From: Thiocapsa rosea
Lineage (GTDB): Bacteria > Pseudomonadota > Gammaproteobacteria > Chromatiales > Chromatiaceae
Direction: 5' to 3'
Assembly (NCBI RefSeq): GCF_003634315.1
Contig: NZ_RBXL01000001.1
Location: forward strand, 3,948,501 to 4,012,500
Length of the DNA stretch: 64,000 nt
Positions 31,754 to 42,100 of this stretch are shown in pieces (the stretch's first letter is position 1; each line of letters begins with the position of its first letter). The notes under the pieces are model-generated. The model searched no databases and was not told where the DNA came from. It saw only the letters and a program-made list of their open reading frames with translations. The position numbers and the translations under genes were made by a program.

Positions 31754-33087
31754 GCTGTCGACCTCCTCCGTCGGGGTGCGTGCGGTTCGAATGATGGTCT
31801 TCCTGTTTGGCCTCGGAGGAGATGTTCCACGCGCAGAAGCGTCTGCTCGATCCGCTCCGGCCAGTTGCACTCGCGCCTGCGGAAGGCCTCCGGCGCAAGG
31901 CGCAGCAGACCGGCCGCGACGTAAAGATCCGTGCGGACCGGTCGCGCGCATCGGCCTTCACGGCAATAGCCTTCGATCAGGTCGGCGGCGATCTCCTCGG
32001 CACGCGCCGACGCGAGGCGTCCGGCCAGGCAGTCGTCTTCGAGTCGGGCGATGAAGCTTCCGAGATCGGCCGCGGGGTCGCCCGATCCGGCTTGGTCGTA
32101 GTCGATGATCGCGACCCTGTCCGCGTCCAACAGGATCTGATCGGCGGAGAAATCGCCGTGGATACATGGGTGCTGACCCGGTGCCGCAAGGAGCGCCGAT
32201 GCCATGCGCGAGGCGAGCCGTTGCGCCAGATGGGCCAGTCGGGGTTGGAGCCCGGCCACGGCATCGGCGGCCGCCAAGGCCGCCATGGCTTCCTGCTCGC
32301 GCATGACCGGTGCAAGGGACCCCGGCGCTTGGCGATGAAACGCGGCGAGTGCGGCACCGACCGGCCGCATCGGACTCGGTTCGTGAGCCGGCCCATGCAG
32401 CCATGCATTTAGCGGATCTCCGGGTATCCACCGGCTCACGATGACGCGCTGCTGCTTGGAGCGACCGATCGCTCGGGAGACCCGCAGCCGCTCCGACGCA
32501 GTGAAATCCCGGATCGCCTTGGCCGAGCGCCAGGCGTTGGGGAAGTCGCGCTCGTCGTAGAGCTTGACGATCGCCCGGGCGCCCCCGTCGACGGACAGTT
32601 TGCCCACGTATCGACGTTCGGGCTTGTAGTGAAGGGTCTCCAGCTCCGCGCGGCGGAGCTCGAGCGCCTCCGGCGCCAGTGCGCTCATCAGCAAGCCGCG
32701 CGCCTCGGCATCGACAAGTGCGGCGAGCGCAGGGAGACGACGGTCGAGGGGAAAGCGCCGGAGGAGACTTCGGCGCTCCTCGATGAGGCAGATCCCCGCA
32801 CCCGTGCCCGCTTTCGCCGCCTTGCCTGCTTGGCGGACTGCATCCCGCGCGTCGGCGAAGGCCTTGGCGTGGAACCGCAGCGGGCCGCGCGGGGTGCGGG
32901 CACGATAGCCGACAAGACAATTGGTGCCGGGTTTGTAGCGCAGATAGCTGGTCTCGAGCGAAGTGATCCCATCATCCGGCCAGGCCATGCACACGGCGTC
33001 GAGGATCGCCTCCCTGTCCAACACGAGCCCGAGTCCCGGCAGCGCGGTGTCGCGCGCCGCGAGTGCGCGATCAGGGTCCGAAAGCAT
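31750..33087 (-). CDS. APH-fold phosphotransferase, longer paralogue
   Basis: A 445-residue protein starting at MLSDPDRALAARD (ATG 33087), which overlaps the ABC exporter gene by 17 bases; an upstream extension to 33273 is antisense-like and rejected. The catalytic loop is HGDFSADQILL (Gln where many APH enzymes have Asn), followed by AIIDYDQAG and DPAADLGSF, typical of the APH family. The N-terminal part contains a YKPGTNCLVGYRAR segment, and the other kinase of the operon has the equivalent HKPGMRCLIEYRL, so both share the same N-lobe design. The substrate is unknown; the operon suggests a sugar or glycolipid. Protein kinase-like activity cannot be excluded. Confidence 0.82.
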   Translation of the reverse strand: MLSDPDRALAARDTALPGLGLVLDREAILDAVCMAWPDDGITSLETSYLRYKPGTNCLVGYRARTPRGPLRFHAKAFADARDAVRQAGKAAKAGTGAGICLIEERRSLLRRFPLDRRLPALAALVDAEARGLLMSALAPEALELRRAELETLHYKPERRYVGKLSVDGGARAIVKLYDERDFPNAWRSAKAIRDFTASERLRVSRAIGRSKQQRVIVSRWIPGDPLNAWLHGPAHEPSPMRPVGAALAAFHRQAPGSLAPVMREQEAMAALAAADAVAGLQPRLAHLAQRLASRMASALLAAPGQHPCIHGDFSADQILLDADRVAIIDYDQAGSGDPAADLGSFIARLEDDCLAGRLASARAEEIAADLIEGYCREGRCARPVRTDLYVAAGLLRLAPEAFRRRECNWPERIEQTLLRVEHLLRGQTGRPSFEPHAPRRRRSTA

Positions 33088-34975
33088 AGTCCGCTCCGAT
33101 CGGGCGTGTGATGGCCGGTGACAAGGCCGGTGAGGGTGGACCCGAGCGGCCCCGAACGAGCGCGGTGTAGGCGCCTTCGCGTGCCAGCAGCTCGGCGTGG
33201 CATCCCTCCTCGCGGATACGGCCTGCCTCCAGGTAGAGGATCCGGTCGGCCCGTGCGGCCAGATCGAGATCATGGGTGACCATGAGGACTGTGCGACCCT
33301 GCGCGAGCTTCTCCAGGGCCTGGATCACGGCCTGCGCATTGTGCCGGTCGAGCCCGGTGGTCGGCTCGTCGAGGATCAGGATCGGGCTCGGTCGCAGTGC
33401 CGCCCGAGCGATGGCGATGCGTTGGCGCTGCCCGCTCGAGAGCGTGACGCCGCGCTCCCCGACCAGGGTGTCGTAGCCGTTCGGAAGCGCCTCGATGAAG
33501 TCGTGGGCATTGGCCAAGCGGGCGGCCCGGATGATTGCGGCCTCATCGGCACCAGGTTCGGCACCAGTGTCTGAACCAGCCGCGCCGTACCCGATGTTGT
33601 CTCGGATGCTGGCGGCGAACAGCAGGCTGTCCGACAGCACCACGCTCATCTGAGCACGCAGCGACGCGAGCCGGTAGGTGCGGATGTCGACCCCGTCGAG
33701 GAGCACGCGGCCCTCGGTGGGATCATGCAGGCGCAGCAGGAGACTGAGCAGGGTCGATTTGCCCGCCCCGGACGGGCCGACGATCGCGACCCGCTCGCCC
33801 GGCTTCAAGGCGAGATCGATGCGATCCAGCACCGGTTTGCCGGGGGTGTGTGCAAAGGTGACCTGTTCGAATCGCACGGCCCCGGCGAACGCCGGTGCGG
33901 GTCGCGCGTCCGGGCGATCCTGCACATCCGATTCCTCGTCGAGCAGGTCGACGACCCGCTCGCCCGCGGCCGATGCCTTGGCCAGGCGTGCGGTGTACTT
34001 GGCCAGCTCGCGGACGGGTCTGAAGGCGGTCTTGAGATAGGCCAGAAAGACGATCAGATCGCCGGGGGTGAGCGCACCCGTCAGCACCAGCCGGGCGCCG
34101 AGCCAGAGCACCAGCGCCGAGGCCACACCGATCAGCACATCGACCGTGCGCTCCAGATTGGCGGCCAGGCGTTTGGCCTTGACCCCTTCACGCAGATCTC
34201 TGTTGCCTTCGCAGCAGAAGGACTCGGCGAATCCCTTCTCGAGCGACAGGGCCTGGATGTCGCGGATCGCCGCCATGGACTCGGCGGCCTTCGCGGCCAT
34301 GGCGCCCTCGCGCCGACGCTGCTCGCGGCTCACCGCCTGGATACGTCGGCCGAAATGCAGCGTGGTCAGCCACAGCAGGGGCAGCGGCAGCAGTGCCGCC
34401 AAGGCGAGCTGCCAGTTCAACCACAGCATCACGGCGATCATCCCGACCAACACCAGGCTGCTGGCCAAGAGCGGCAGGATCGCTGTCACCGTCACCTCCT
34501 TGAGCATGCCGATGTCGCCGATGATGCGCAGCGTCAGCTCGCCGGTCTTGGCGCGATCGTGAAAGGACAGCGAGAGCCCCTGCAGATGCCGATACAGATC
34601 GTTGCGCACCTCGGTCAGGACCCGATGCCCGGCCAACGCGAAACCGACGGTGCTGAAATAGGAAGCGATGCCGCGCACCGCGATGACGCCGACCAGCGCG
34701 ATCGCGGCGAGGGTCAGGAGTGTCGTCGGATCAAGTGCGTCGATAAGGGCGATGCCCGAGACGCCGCCCGAGGGCGTCGCGACGACCACGCGATCGATCA
34801 CGAGCTTCAGCGGCCAGGGCTCGAGCAGCCGTGCGGCCGTGCTCAGAAGCAAGGCGAGCAATGCCCCGGCGAGCAGCGGGGCCTGCGGGCGCAGATAGGG
34901 CCTGAAACGGCGCAGGATGCGCAGCAGGCTCGGGAGCATGCGGGTCAGCGTCATCAGGCGTTGTCGTCGACTCAT
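33071..34975 (-). CDS. ABC exporter, fused permease and ATPase
   Basis: A 634-residue type I exporter half-transporter (MsbA/lipid A exporter-like layout). Six membrane helices lie in residues 30-320. The ATPase follows: Walker A GPSGAGKST near 396, signature LSSGQRQRIAIARA near 500, Walker B LILDEPTTGLD, and an H-loop in TVLMVTHDLDL. It would act as a homodimer moving a lipid-linked or amphiphilic product out of the cytoplasm. Its start overlaps the preceding glycosyltransferase stop by ATGA, and its end overlaps the kinase gene by 17 bases, so it belongs to one transcript. The substrate is not known. Confidence 0.93.
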   Translation of the reverse strand: MSRRQRLMTLTRMLPSLLRILRRFRPYLRPQAPLLAGALLALLLSTAARLLEPWPLKLVIDRVVVATPSGGVSGIALIDALDPTTLLTLAAIALVGVIAVRGIASYFSTVGFALAGHRVLTEVRNDLYRHLQGLSLSFHDRAKTGELTLRIIGDIGMLKEVTVTAILPLLASSLVLVGMIAVMLWLNWQLALAALLPLPLLWLTTLHFGRRIQAVSREQRRREGAMAAKAAESMAAIRDIQALSLEKGFAESFCCEGNRDLREGVKAKRLAANLERTVDVLIGVASALVLWLGARLVLTGALTPGDLIVFLAYLKTAFRPVRELAKYTARLAKASAAGERVVDLLDEESDVQDRPDARPAPAFAGAVRFEQVTFAHTPGKPVLDRIDLALKPGERVAIVGPSGAGKSTLLSLLLRLHDPTEGRVLLDGVDIRTYRLASLRAQMSVVLSDSLLFAASIRDNIGYGAAGSDTGAEPGADEAAIIRAARLANAHDFIEALPNGYDTLVGERGVTLSSGQRQRIAIARAALRPSPILILDEPTTGLDRHNAQAVIQALEKLAQGRTVLMVTHDLDLAARADRILYLEAGRIREEGCHAELLAREGAYTALVRGRSGPPSPALSPAITRPIGADYAFGP

Positions 34976-36174
34976 GCCGAGTACCCTTCGCGTTGTGATG
35001 GGTGTCGCGGCCGCAGTCCGGCCAGATCGAGGATTCGGGCCACCACGGCGTCCCAGGTGTGGTTTCCGAGCACGGCCTCGCGCCCGGCCGCGCCCAACCG
35101 CCGGCCCATGGCAGGGTCTCGCCGCAGTCGATCGAGGGCGGAGGCGAGGGCGCCGGGATCGCCCGGCGGGCAGAGGAGTCCGCTGACCTCGTGTCGAACG
35201 ATCCGGTGCAGATCGCCGATGCGACTGGCGACGACCGGCAGCCCCGCGGCCATGTATTCGACGATCTTGAGCGGCGAAAAATAGAAACCCGCCTGATCGG
35301 GATAGGGCGCGACCGCGACATCCATCTCGGCGAGCTGCCCCGGGACCTGATGCGGCGCCACGGCACCCGTCAGCACGAGGGCAGACGCGATGCCGAGCCG
35401 TGCTGCCACCGACTCGATCATCCCGCGCTCCGGCCCCTCGCCGACAATGAGTAGACGTCGGTCAGGGGCGTCGCGATGGCCGCGTGCGAAGGCGTCCAAG
35501 AGGACGCCGAGCCCGTGCCAGGGCTTCAAAGTGCCCAGGAATCCGACCGTGAAGGGTCGGCCACTGCGGGTCGCGGCGCCTGGTCCGTGTGAGGCCCCGA
35601 CGGCGCGAAACCGGCCGGGGTCGACGCCGTTCGGGACGATATGGATGCGTGCGGGCTCGACACCTTGCTCGGCCAGATAGGCACCGACCCCGGGCGAGAC
35701 GGCCACCAGAGCGCGTGCCGCGGCAAAGACACGGGTCGCGACCTGCTCGGCCTCGGTGCGATGCACCAGGATACGATGTCGGGCCTGCTCCTCGATGAGC
35801 GGCGCGTTGACCTCGAGGATGCCGGGCCGGCCGGTCGCTCGGGCGTATTCCATGGCGTCCCGGCTCCAGAGCGCATAGCGTTCGTAGACCAGGTCGAAGG
35901 GGCCATGCTCGGCGAGGGCGGCCCGCAGCGCGCTGTTGGCGGCCAGCCCCGCCAGCTCGCGCGCCGCCGGCTCGCCGCAGGGCGGGGAGGGCAGTCGATG
36001 CACCGCGATCCCGCGCAGGTCGTTGGGCGGGTCTCCGCCGAGCCGCGTGGCGAAGAGCGTGACCTCCGCGCCGGTGCGTGCGAAGCCACGAACGACCTCC
36101 TGGACATGGATCGAGGAGCCCTTTGACCCGAAGACGGGAACGCCCGGATCGGTGCAGATATAGGCGATACGCAT
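34972..36174 (-). CDS. Glycosyltransferase family 4
   Basis: A 400-residue GT-B enzyme. The N-terminal domain has the glycine loop FGSKGSSIHVQEVVRGF (about 15-31). The C-terminal donor domain shows TVGFLGTLKPWHG, LLIVGEGPERG and the EX7E region YFSPLKIVEYMAAGLPVVAS, all standard for GT4 retaining transferases. No membrane segment; soluble or peripheral. It probably adds a sugar from a nucleotide donor to the exported product. It lies three bases after the previous transferase gene and overlaps the exporter gene. Confidence 0.92.
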   Translation of the reverse strand: MRIAYICTDPGVPVFGSKGSSIHVQEVVRGFARTGAEVTLFATRLGGDPPNDLRGIAVHRLPSPPCGEPAARELAGLAANSALRAALAEHGPFDLVYERYALWSRDAMEYARATGRPGILEVNAPLIEEQARHRILVHRTEAEQVATRVFAAARALVAVSPGVGAYLAEQGVEPARIHIVPNGVDPGRFRAVGASHGPGAATRSGRPFTVGFLGTLKPWHGLGVLLDAFARGHRDAPDRRLLIVGEGPERGMIESVAARLGIASALVLTGAVAPHQVPGQLAEMDVAVAPYPDQAGFYFSPLKIVEYMAAGLPVVASRIGDLHRIVRHEVSGLLCPPGDPGALASALDRLRRDPAMGRRLGAAGREAVLGNHTWDAVVARILDLAGLRPRHPSQREGYSA

Positions 36175-36177
36175 GGC

Positions 36178-37440
36178 CTAGTCGACCTCCGTCGCTGCGC
36201 GCGCCGATGTCCGCGTCGCGGCCGCGAAGACATCGCGCAGGCGGGCGGCGTTGCGGCGGATGTCGAAGGCCTGCTCGACCCGAGTCCTGGCGCGGGTCGC
36301 AAGCCGCGCCCCGAGGTCGGGATCCGCGAGGATGCGCTCCAAGGCATCGGCCAGCGCCTCGGGGTCGCGCGGCGGCACGCATCGACCGGTCTCGCCGTCG
36401 TGAATCAGCTCGGGGATACCGGTGACCGCGGTCGAGACGCAGGGTGTCCCGAGCGCCATGGCTTCGAGCAGCACGGTCGGCAGCCCGTCGCGATCGCCGT
36501 CCGTGGCGACGACACAGGGTGCGACGAAGACGGCCGCCTCGCGGAACAATCCGATCAGATCCGCATGGGGCCTTGGCCCCTCCAGCTGGACCAGGGCGCC
36601 GAGATCGAGCCGCTCGATCCGGTCGTGCAGACTCGCCGCGTCGTTTCCGTCGCCGACGATGCGGCAGCGGAATCGCACCCCGCGCTCGCGCAGGATCGCG
36701 CAGGCATCGATCAGGACATCGAAGCCTTTCTTCTCCACTAGTCGGCCGACCGCCAGGATCGCGTCGCCGGCCCGCGTCGCCGGTATGAGGTCGAAACGCG
36801 TCAGGTCCAGACCGTTGTAGATCCGCGTGACGCCGGAGGCGGCATCGCCGTAGGTTGCCTCCAGATGCATCCGGTTGTAGTCGGAGACCGTCACGACGGC
36901 CGCGGCGTCCGAGAGGATGCGTCGCATGACCTGCGGATCCACGCTCTCGTGATAGATATCCTTGGCATGGAGGGTGACGCTGTAGGGGATGTTCGCCAGA
37001 TGCGCCGCCCCGCGCGTGACGGTCGCCGCCAAGGTGCCGAAGTGTGCGTGCAGATGGCTCAGGCCCCGTTCATGCGCGTGCAGGGCCAGATCGATCGTCT
37101 GCATCAGGTCTTCGGTTGCCGGGTCCGCCGCGTTGACCTCGGGGCCGACCAGGGTGTCGAGCCTCTGCCAGAAGTCGGGCAGCCTGGCGCGCGCGTCCGT
37201 CATCAGCGACCAAAGTCGTCGGGACCGTCGGTTGTCGTCCGAGAGATAGGTCACCGGGGCACGCACCGCAGCCAGGGCGTCCTGAAAATGGGTTTCGCGG
37301 ACCGGGCGTAGGGCGAAGATCTCGATCGGCAATCCTGCCTTCTCATGCTCCAGGATCTCGTTGACGATGAAGGTTTCCGAGTAGCGCGGATAACGCTTCA
37401 TGACATAGCCGATGCGTGGGTTTTCAAGAGGCGATGGCAT
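36178..37440 (-). CDS. Glycosyltransferase family 4, second
   Basis: A 420-residue protein from ATG 37440 (MPSPLENPRIGYVMKRYPRY), overlapping the upstream gene by 17 bases; the open frame further upstream to 37803 is antisense shadow. The RYSETFIVNEILEHEKAG segment near residue 20 is typical of GT4 enzymes of exopolysaccharide loci. HAHFGTLAATV and the donor-binding region (AVGRLVEKKGFDVLI, VEGPRPHADL-like, GLPTVLLEAMALGTPCVST) are all present. A retaining transferase using a nucleotide sugar is expected. The acceptor is unknown. Confidence 0.92.
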   Translation of the reverse strand: MPSPLENPRIGYVMKRYPRYSETFIVNEILEHEKAGLPIEIFALRPVRETHFQDALAAVRAPVTYLSDDNRRSRRLWSLMTDARARLPDFWQRLDTLVGPEVNAADPATEDLMQTIDLALHAHERGLSHLHAHFGTLAATVTRGAAHLANIPYSVTLHAKDIYHESVDPQVMRRILSDAAAVVTVSDYNRMHLEATYGDAASGVTRIYNGLDLTRFDLIPATRAGDAILAVGRLVEKKGFDVLIDACAILRERGVRFRCRIVGDGNDAASLHDRIERLDLGALVQLEGPRPHADLIGLFREAAVFVAPCVVATDGDRDGLPTVLLEAMALGTPCVSTAVTGIPELIHDGETGRCVPPRDPEALADALERILADPDLGARLATRARTRVEQAFDIRRNAARLRDVFAAATRTSARAATEVD

Positions 37441-38689
37441 AGTCGGTCCTCGGTGTGTGACGGAAACCTGAATCGCGGAGATCGGGTCGCGGCGGATCGA
37501 TCGGGACGCGGGTGGCGCGCCCGAGCAGCTCGCCGGCCAGGATCCGCACCCGATCGAGACCGAGAAGGTCGATCTGCGCGCGTGGGTGGACGGACGCATG
37601 TGGCGCCCGGGCGTCCGCGTGCATCCAGCGCGACAGCGAGCGGGGGTCGAGTTCCTCCGAGCCCAAGAGATCGAGCAGGCCGAGGTGTCGCAGGCGTTCG
37701 GCCCGAATCCTCTGCTCCAGGCGCGGGCGGTCTCGGGGCACGACCAGCGCCGATTTTCCGAGCGAAAGGATCTCCATGACGCTGTTGTAGCCGCCCATGG
37801 CAATCACACGGCAGGCGCCTTGGATCAGCCGCATGGGCTCGGTGAGGAGCCCCAGAACCGACATGCGCGGGTTGTGTGCCGCGAGGGCCGCGATGCGGCG
37901 TCGGTCCTCCGGGGGCAGGAAGGGGCCGGTCACGAGGACCCCTCGCTCGCCTGGTGGAAGCTGTGCCTGGACGAAGGCTTCGCCGATTGCGCGGCCGTCT
38001 TGACCGCCGCCGACGACGCACAGTGTGAACGGCTGCTCGGCGAAGCGCTCGGGGAGCGACGGGTGCAATTCGGCATCGGCCCGACCGAGCCGCAGGGTCG
38101 GGTCGAGATAACCGGTGAAGCGGGTCTTCTCGGCGATGTCGGGCGGCAAGGCATACTCGCGAGTCGCGTCGTAGACGGCTTGGTCGCCGTAGATCCAGAC
38201 GGCGTCGTAGTACTTGCGAATCGCCGAGATGTTCATCCGGCGCCGCCATTCCTTGCGAACCCGCTCCGGGGAGTCGAGGATGTCCCGAAGGCCCAGCACG
38301 CAGCGGGTCCGTCCTCGTGCCTTCAGGCGCTCGAGCACGGGATTCAACTCCTCGAGTGCACCCCGCGGGACGTTGTCGACGATCAGCAGATCCGGCTCGA
38401 AGCTCTCCAGCGCAGCGCCCATCACCTGGGCACGCAGCGCCGTGAGGGCCGCCGTCCCCAGACGCAGTGAGCGCGGGGCGTAGCCTCCGCCTTGATCCTT
38501 GCGGTAGGCGGGAAGCGTCAAGCGGTCGACGCCCGGCGGCATGGCGAAGAGCCCGGCCTCGTGCACGCCTGCGATCGTGAGAATGCTCGCGTCAAGCGAG
38601 GATGCGGCAAGGGTTTGGGCAATGAGCTGGTTGCGTCGGAGGTGACCCAGTCCCATGGTGTCGTGTGAATACAGGGCAATTCTCGCCAT
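37424..38689 (-). CDS. MurG-like glycosyltransferase (GT28-type), first gene of the operon
   Basis: A 421-residue GT-B protein from ATG 38689 (MARIALYSHDTMGLGHLRRN); the GxGHxxR loop is the GT28/MurG hallmark. The C-terminal donor site reads CVVGGGQDGRAIG and then MGGYNSVMEILSLGKSALVVPR, close to the UDP-sugar site of MurG. It differs from true MurG in context and N-terminus and is not expected to make peptidoglycan. It opens the six-gene minus-strand operon, whose promoter must lie in 38690-39107. Its stop falls 17 bases inside the next gene. Confidence 0.88.
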   Translation of the reverse strand: MARIALYSHDTMGLGHLRRNQLIAQTLAASSLDASILTIAGVHEAGLFAMPPGVDRLTLPAYRKDQGGGYAPRSLRLGTAALTALRAQVMGAALESFEPDLLIVDNVPRGALEELNPVLERLKARGRTRCVLGLRDILDSPERVRKEWRRRMNISAIRKYYDAVWIYGDQAVYDATREYALPPDIAEKTRFTGYLDPTLRLGRADAELHPSLPERFAEQPFTLCVVGGGQDGRAIGEAFVQAQLPPGERGVLVTGPFLPPEDRRRIAALAAHNPRMSVLGLLTEPMRLIQGACRVIAMGGYNSVMEILSLGKSALVVPRDRPRLEQRIRAERLRHLGLLDLLGSEELDPRSLSRWMHADARAPHASVHPRAQIDLLGLDRVRILAGELLGRATRVPIDPPRPDLRDSGFRHTPRTDYAIAS

Positions 38690-39107
38690 TGATTCAGATC
38701 CATGTTCGGCTGTGCAATGCATCGATGCCTCCGAGGTCGGGGCGTGCGTTCGGGAGAATCACCCCATCGGCCCCGCGTGGGGCGGTGATTCGCGGCAGTT
38801 GTCGGCGTGGCCCGTCTCGGTTCCGATCGGTTCCGAACCGGTTCCGGATTGGATACGGCGGTATCGCCGACGAGTCATCGTTTCACATTGGAAAACAGGT
38901 TCGGTCATGCGCAGATGCAGGAGCGGACCTCATCCTCCGGACACGAGACTCTCACGGGGAGGCTGAATGGATGCTGAATGCGGCGGCGAACTTCACACCG
39001 CGATCGGCGATCGGCGATCGGCGAGCGCCACGATGTGCCGAGCCTTCCACTCCCGTGCACGAGGTTGTAGGCTCGCGGCTTTCTCGTTGTAACCCTCAAG
39101 ACACGCG
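38690..39107. other. Divergent intergenic region, 418 bp
   Basis: It must hold promoters for both the glycosyltransferase operon and the SNF2 helicase gene. Short tandem features are a CGGTTCCGA-rich stretch (about 38817-38850) and three GATCGGC heptamers (39002-39022). No convincing promoter boxes or small gene were picked out. Confidence 0.5.
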
Positions 39108-42100
39108 ATGCCTTCCGCTCCACTGCTGCTCGACCCCGAAACCCTGAAACATGCGATCCCGCCGACCTACCTGGAACGCGGCCGGCGTTATCTCCAAGAG
39201 CGGCGCGTGCTGAGCGCGGATCACGATTCCGAGCGCGGGATCGTGACCGGGCGCGTGCGGGGCTCGGGCGGGCGGATTTATCAGTGCATTGTGCAACTCG
39301 GCGAGCGGAGCGACGGCGCCCTCACGGTGGTCGGACAATGCTCCTGTCCGGTGGGGTACAACTGCAAGCACGTGGCGGCCGTGTTGTTGTCGTTGGGAAG
39401 TCGAGCGACGCGCGCAACCTTGCCGGCCGCGGCGCGCGCGCTGCCGTTTCAGTTGAAGAGCTGGCTCGATCAGATCGAGCGTGCGTCGGGCGTTCCCGAG
39501 GAGGAACCCCATCGCATCCTCTATCTCATCGATCCGCAGGAGTACCTCGGGGTCAGGCGCACGCGGGTGCGTGCTGCGAAGGTGCGGCAGTTGCTCACCG
39601 GCGGTTACGGTAAACCGCAGGATTTCAACATCCTCGGTTCTTCCCGAGCGAGTTTCATCGGTCCGGCGGATCAACGCATCATGGGGTTGCTCGCGATCGC
39701 GCGGGGCGGCAACGACCCGAGCGGGGTCTATCTGGACACGCTGACCGGTGCGGATGTCATGCAGTCCATCGTGCGGACCGGACGTGGTCATCTGCGCACG
39801 ATCGATGGCCCGGTCCTGCGCGATGCGGGTCCGCTCTCGGGGCGGCTGGAGTGGCGTCTCGCAGAGGATGCACGGCTGCACCTGATCCTCGAGGCCGACC
39901 GCCGGGGGCTCTTGCTGTTGCCGATGTCGCCGCCCTGGTATTTGGATCCGGAGACCGGCGACTGCGGTCCGCTCGAGACCGGTCTGGATGACTGCGAGGC
40001 GGGTGTCTTGGCCGCTGCCCCGGTGGTGGCGCCCGAGTCGGTGGAGGCGTTGGAGCAAGCCGCGCGGGAGCGTTTCAAGGGCCGCTCGGTTCACCTGCCC
40101 AAGAGCCCCGAGCGACGTCGCAGCCAATCGGAGATGCCCGTTCCACGGCTGCGTCTGCGCAGCGTCGACCTGGCGGCAAGCAACGTGGGGCGCTACTGGG
40201 GCATCCAGCGTCAGCCCGAGTGGGCACATCATGCCGTGCTCGACTTCGCCTATGGCGGCACCTCGGTCGATCCACGCGAACGCGCGCCGGTGCTGCGTCG
40301 CGTCGAGCAGGGCGTGCTCGTGGAGGTGGAGCGTCAACCCGAAGCCGAACAGGCGGCGATCGGCATGCTCGAGGCGTCGGGTTTCCATCGCGCCGCGGAG
40401 GCGTCCGACGCCGATGGTCTCTGGCTCGAGCGTGCCGACCCCGAATCCTGGATCGATTTCATGCAGGATCAGCTGCCCGATCTCGCGGCGCAGGGTTGGC
40501 GGGTCGAGGTCGAGGATGGATTCCATTTCCGGATCGCCGAGATCGGCGATTGGGAGATGGACATCGCCGAGGGCGAGGGCGGGAGTTGGCTCGACGTGGG
40601 GTTGGGCGTGGAGGTCGACGGACAGCGGGTCGACCTGCTCCCGCTCTTGGTGGAGATGATCGGGCGCTATCAGGTGGACCTCTCCACGCGGACGCTCGCG
40701 GCGATGGACGCCGAAACGCGCCTGCAGATGCGCCTACCCGACGGGCGGCTGATCTTGATGCCGGTGGAGCGTCTGCGGCCCATCCTCTCGACCTTGATCG
40801 AGCTGTACGACCCCGAGGGTCCGCTGAGATCACAGGGGAGCAAGGGCCGTCTGCGTCTGTCGCGTGTCCATGCCGCACAGCTCGCCGAGCTGGAGGCGGC
40901 GGCGCCGGCGATGCGCTGGCGGGGCGGGGAGTCGGTGCGCGAATGGGGCCGGAGGCTGCGTGACTTCCAGGGGCTGGAGGGGATCGCGCCGCCTGTCGGG
41001 CTGACCGTCGAGCTTCGGCCCTACCAGCGTCAAGGGCTGGATTGGCTGCAGTTTCTACGCGAATACGGGCTCGGCGGTGTCCTCGCCGACGACATGGGTC
41101 TCGGCAAGACCGTGCAGACCCTGGCCCATCTTCTGGTTGAAAAGGAAAGCGGGCGGGCCGATCGCCCGAGCCTGGTGGTCGCGCCCACGAGTCTCCTCTT
41201 CAACTGGCGCCGCGAGGCCGAGCGTTTCGCCCCGGCCCTGCGGGTCCTGTCGCTGCACGGCTCGACCCGCCACACGCGGTTCGCGTCGATCCCCGATCAT
41301 GACTTGGTGTTGACGAGCTACCCGCTGCTGCCACGTGATCTGGACGCACTCGCGGAGCAGGATTTCCATCTGCTCGTCCTGGACGAGGCCCAGAACATCA
41401 AGAATCCGCGCAGCAAGGCCGCACAAGCGGCCCGCGGATTGAACGCCCGCCATCGGCTCTGCCTGACCGGCACGCCGATGGAGAATCATCTCGGCGAGCT
41501 GTGGTCGCTGCTCGATTTCCTGATGCCCGAGCTGCTCGGCGACGAGCGCCGTTTTCGGCGGCTGTTCCGAGTCCCGATCGAGCGCCATGGCGACGATGTG
41601 CGTCAGGACGAGCTGCGTCGGCGGGTGGCCCCCTTCCTGTTGCGTCGCACCAAGGAAACGGTCGCCGCCGAGCTGCCGCCCAAGAGCGAGATCATCCGCG
41701 AGGTCCCCCTTGCCGACGATCAACGCGATCTCTACGAGACCCTGCGTCTGGCGCTGCACGAGAAGGTGCGCGAGGAGGTGGCCCGCAAGGGGCTTGCGCG
41801 CAGCGGGATCATCATCCTGGACGCGCTGCTGAAGTTGCGTCAGGTGTGCTGCGATCCGCGATTGGTGTCGCTCGAGAGTGCGCGCCGGGTCAAAGGCTCC
41901 GCCAAGCTGGAACTGTTGATGACGCTGCTGCCCAAGCTGCTCGAGGAGGGTCGGCGCGTGCTGCTCTTCTCGCAGTTCACGAGCATGCTGGCCTTGATCG
42001 AGGAGGAGCTGATGAAACGCGGACTGCGCGAGGATCAGGACTTCGTGAAGCTGACCGGGCGCACCCGCAACCGCGATCGTCCGGTCGATCGCTTCCAGGC

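Noticed and set aside
33088-33273. N-terminal extension of the longer APH kinase
   Set aside because: Reads antisense-like Arg/Pro-rich sequence and overlaps the exporter gene; the start at 33087 fits the operon overlap.
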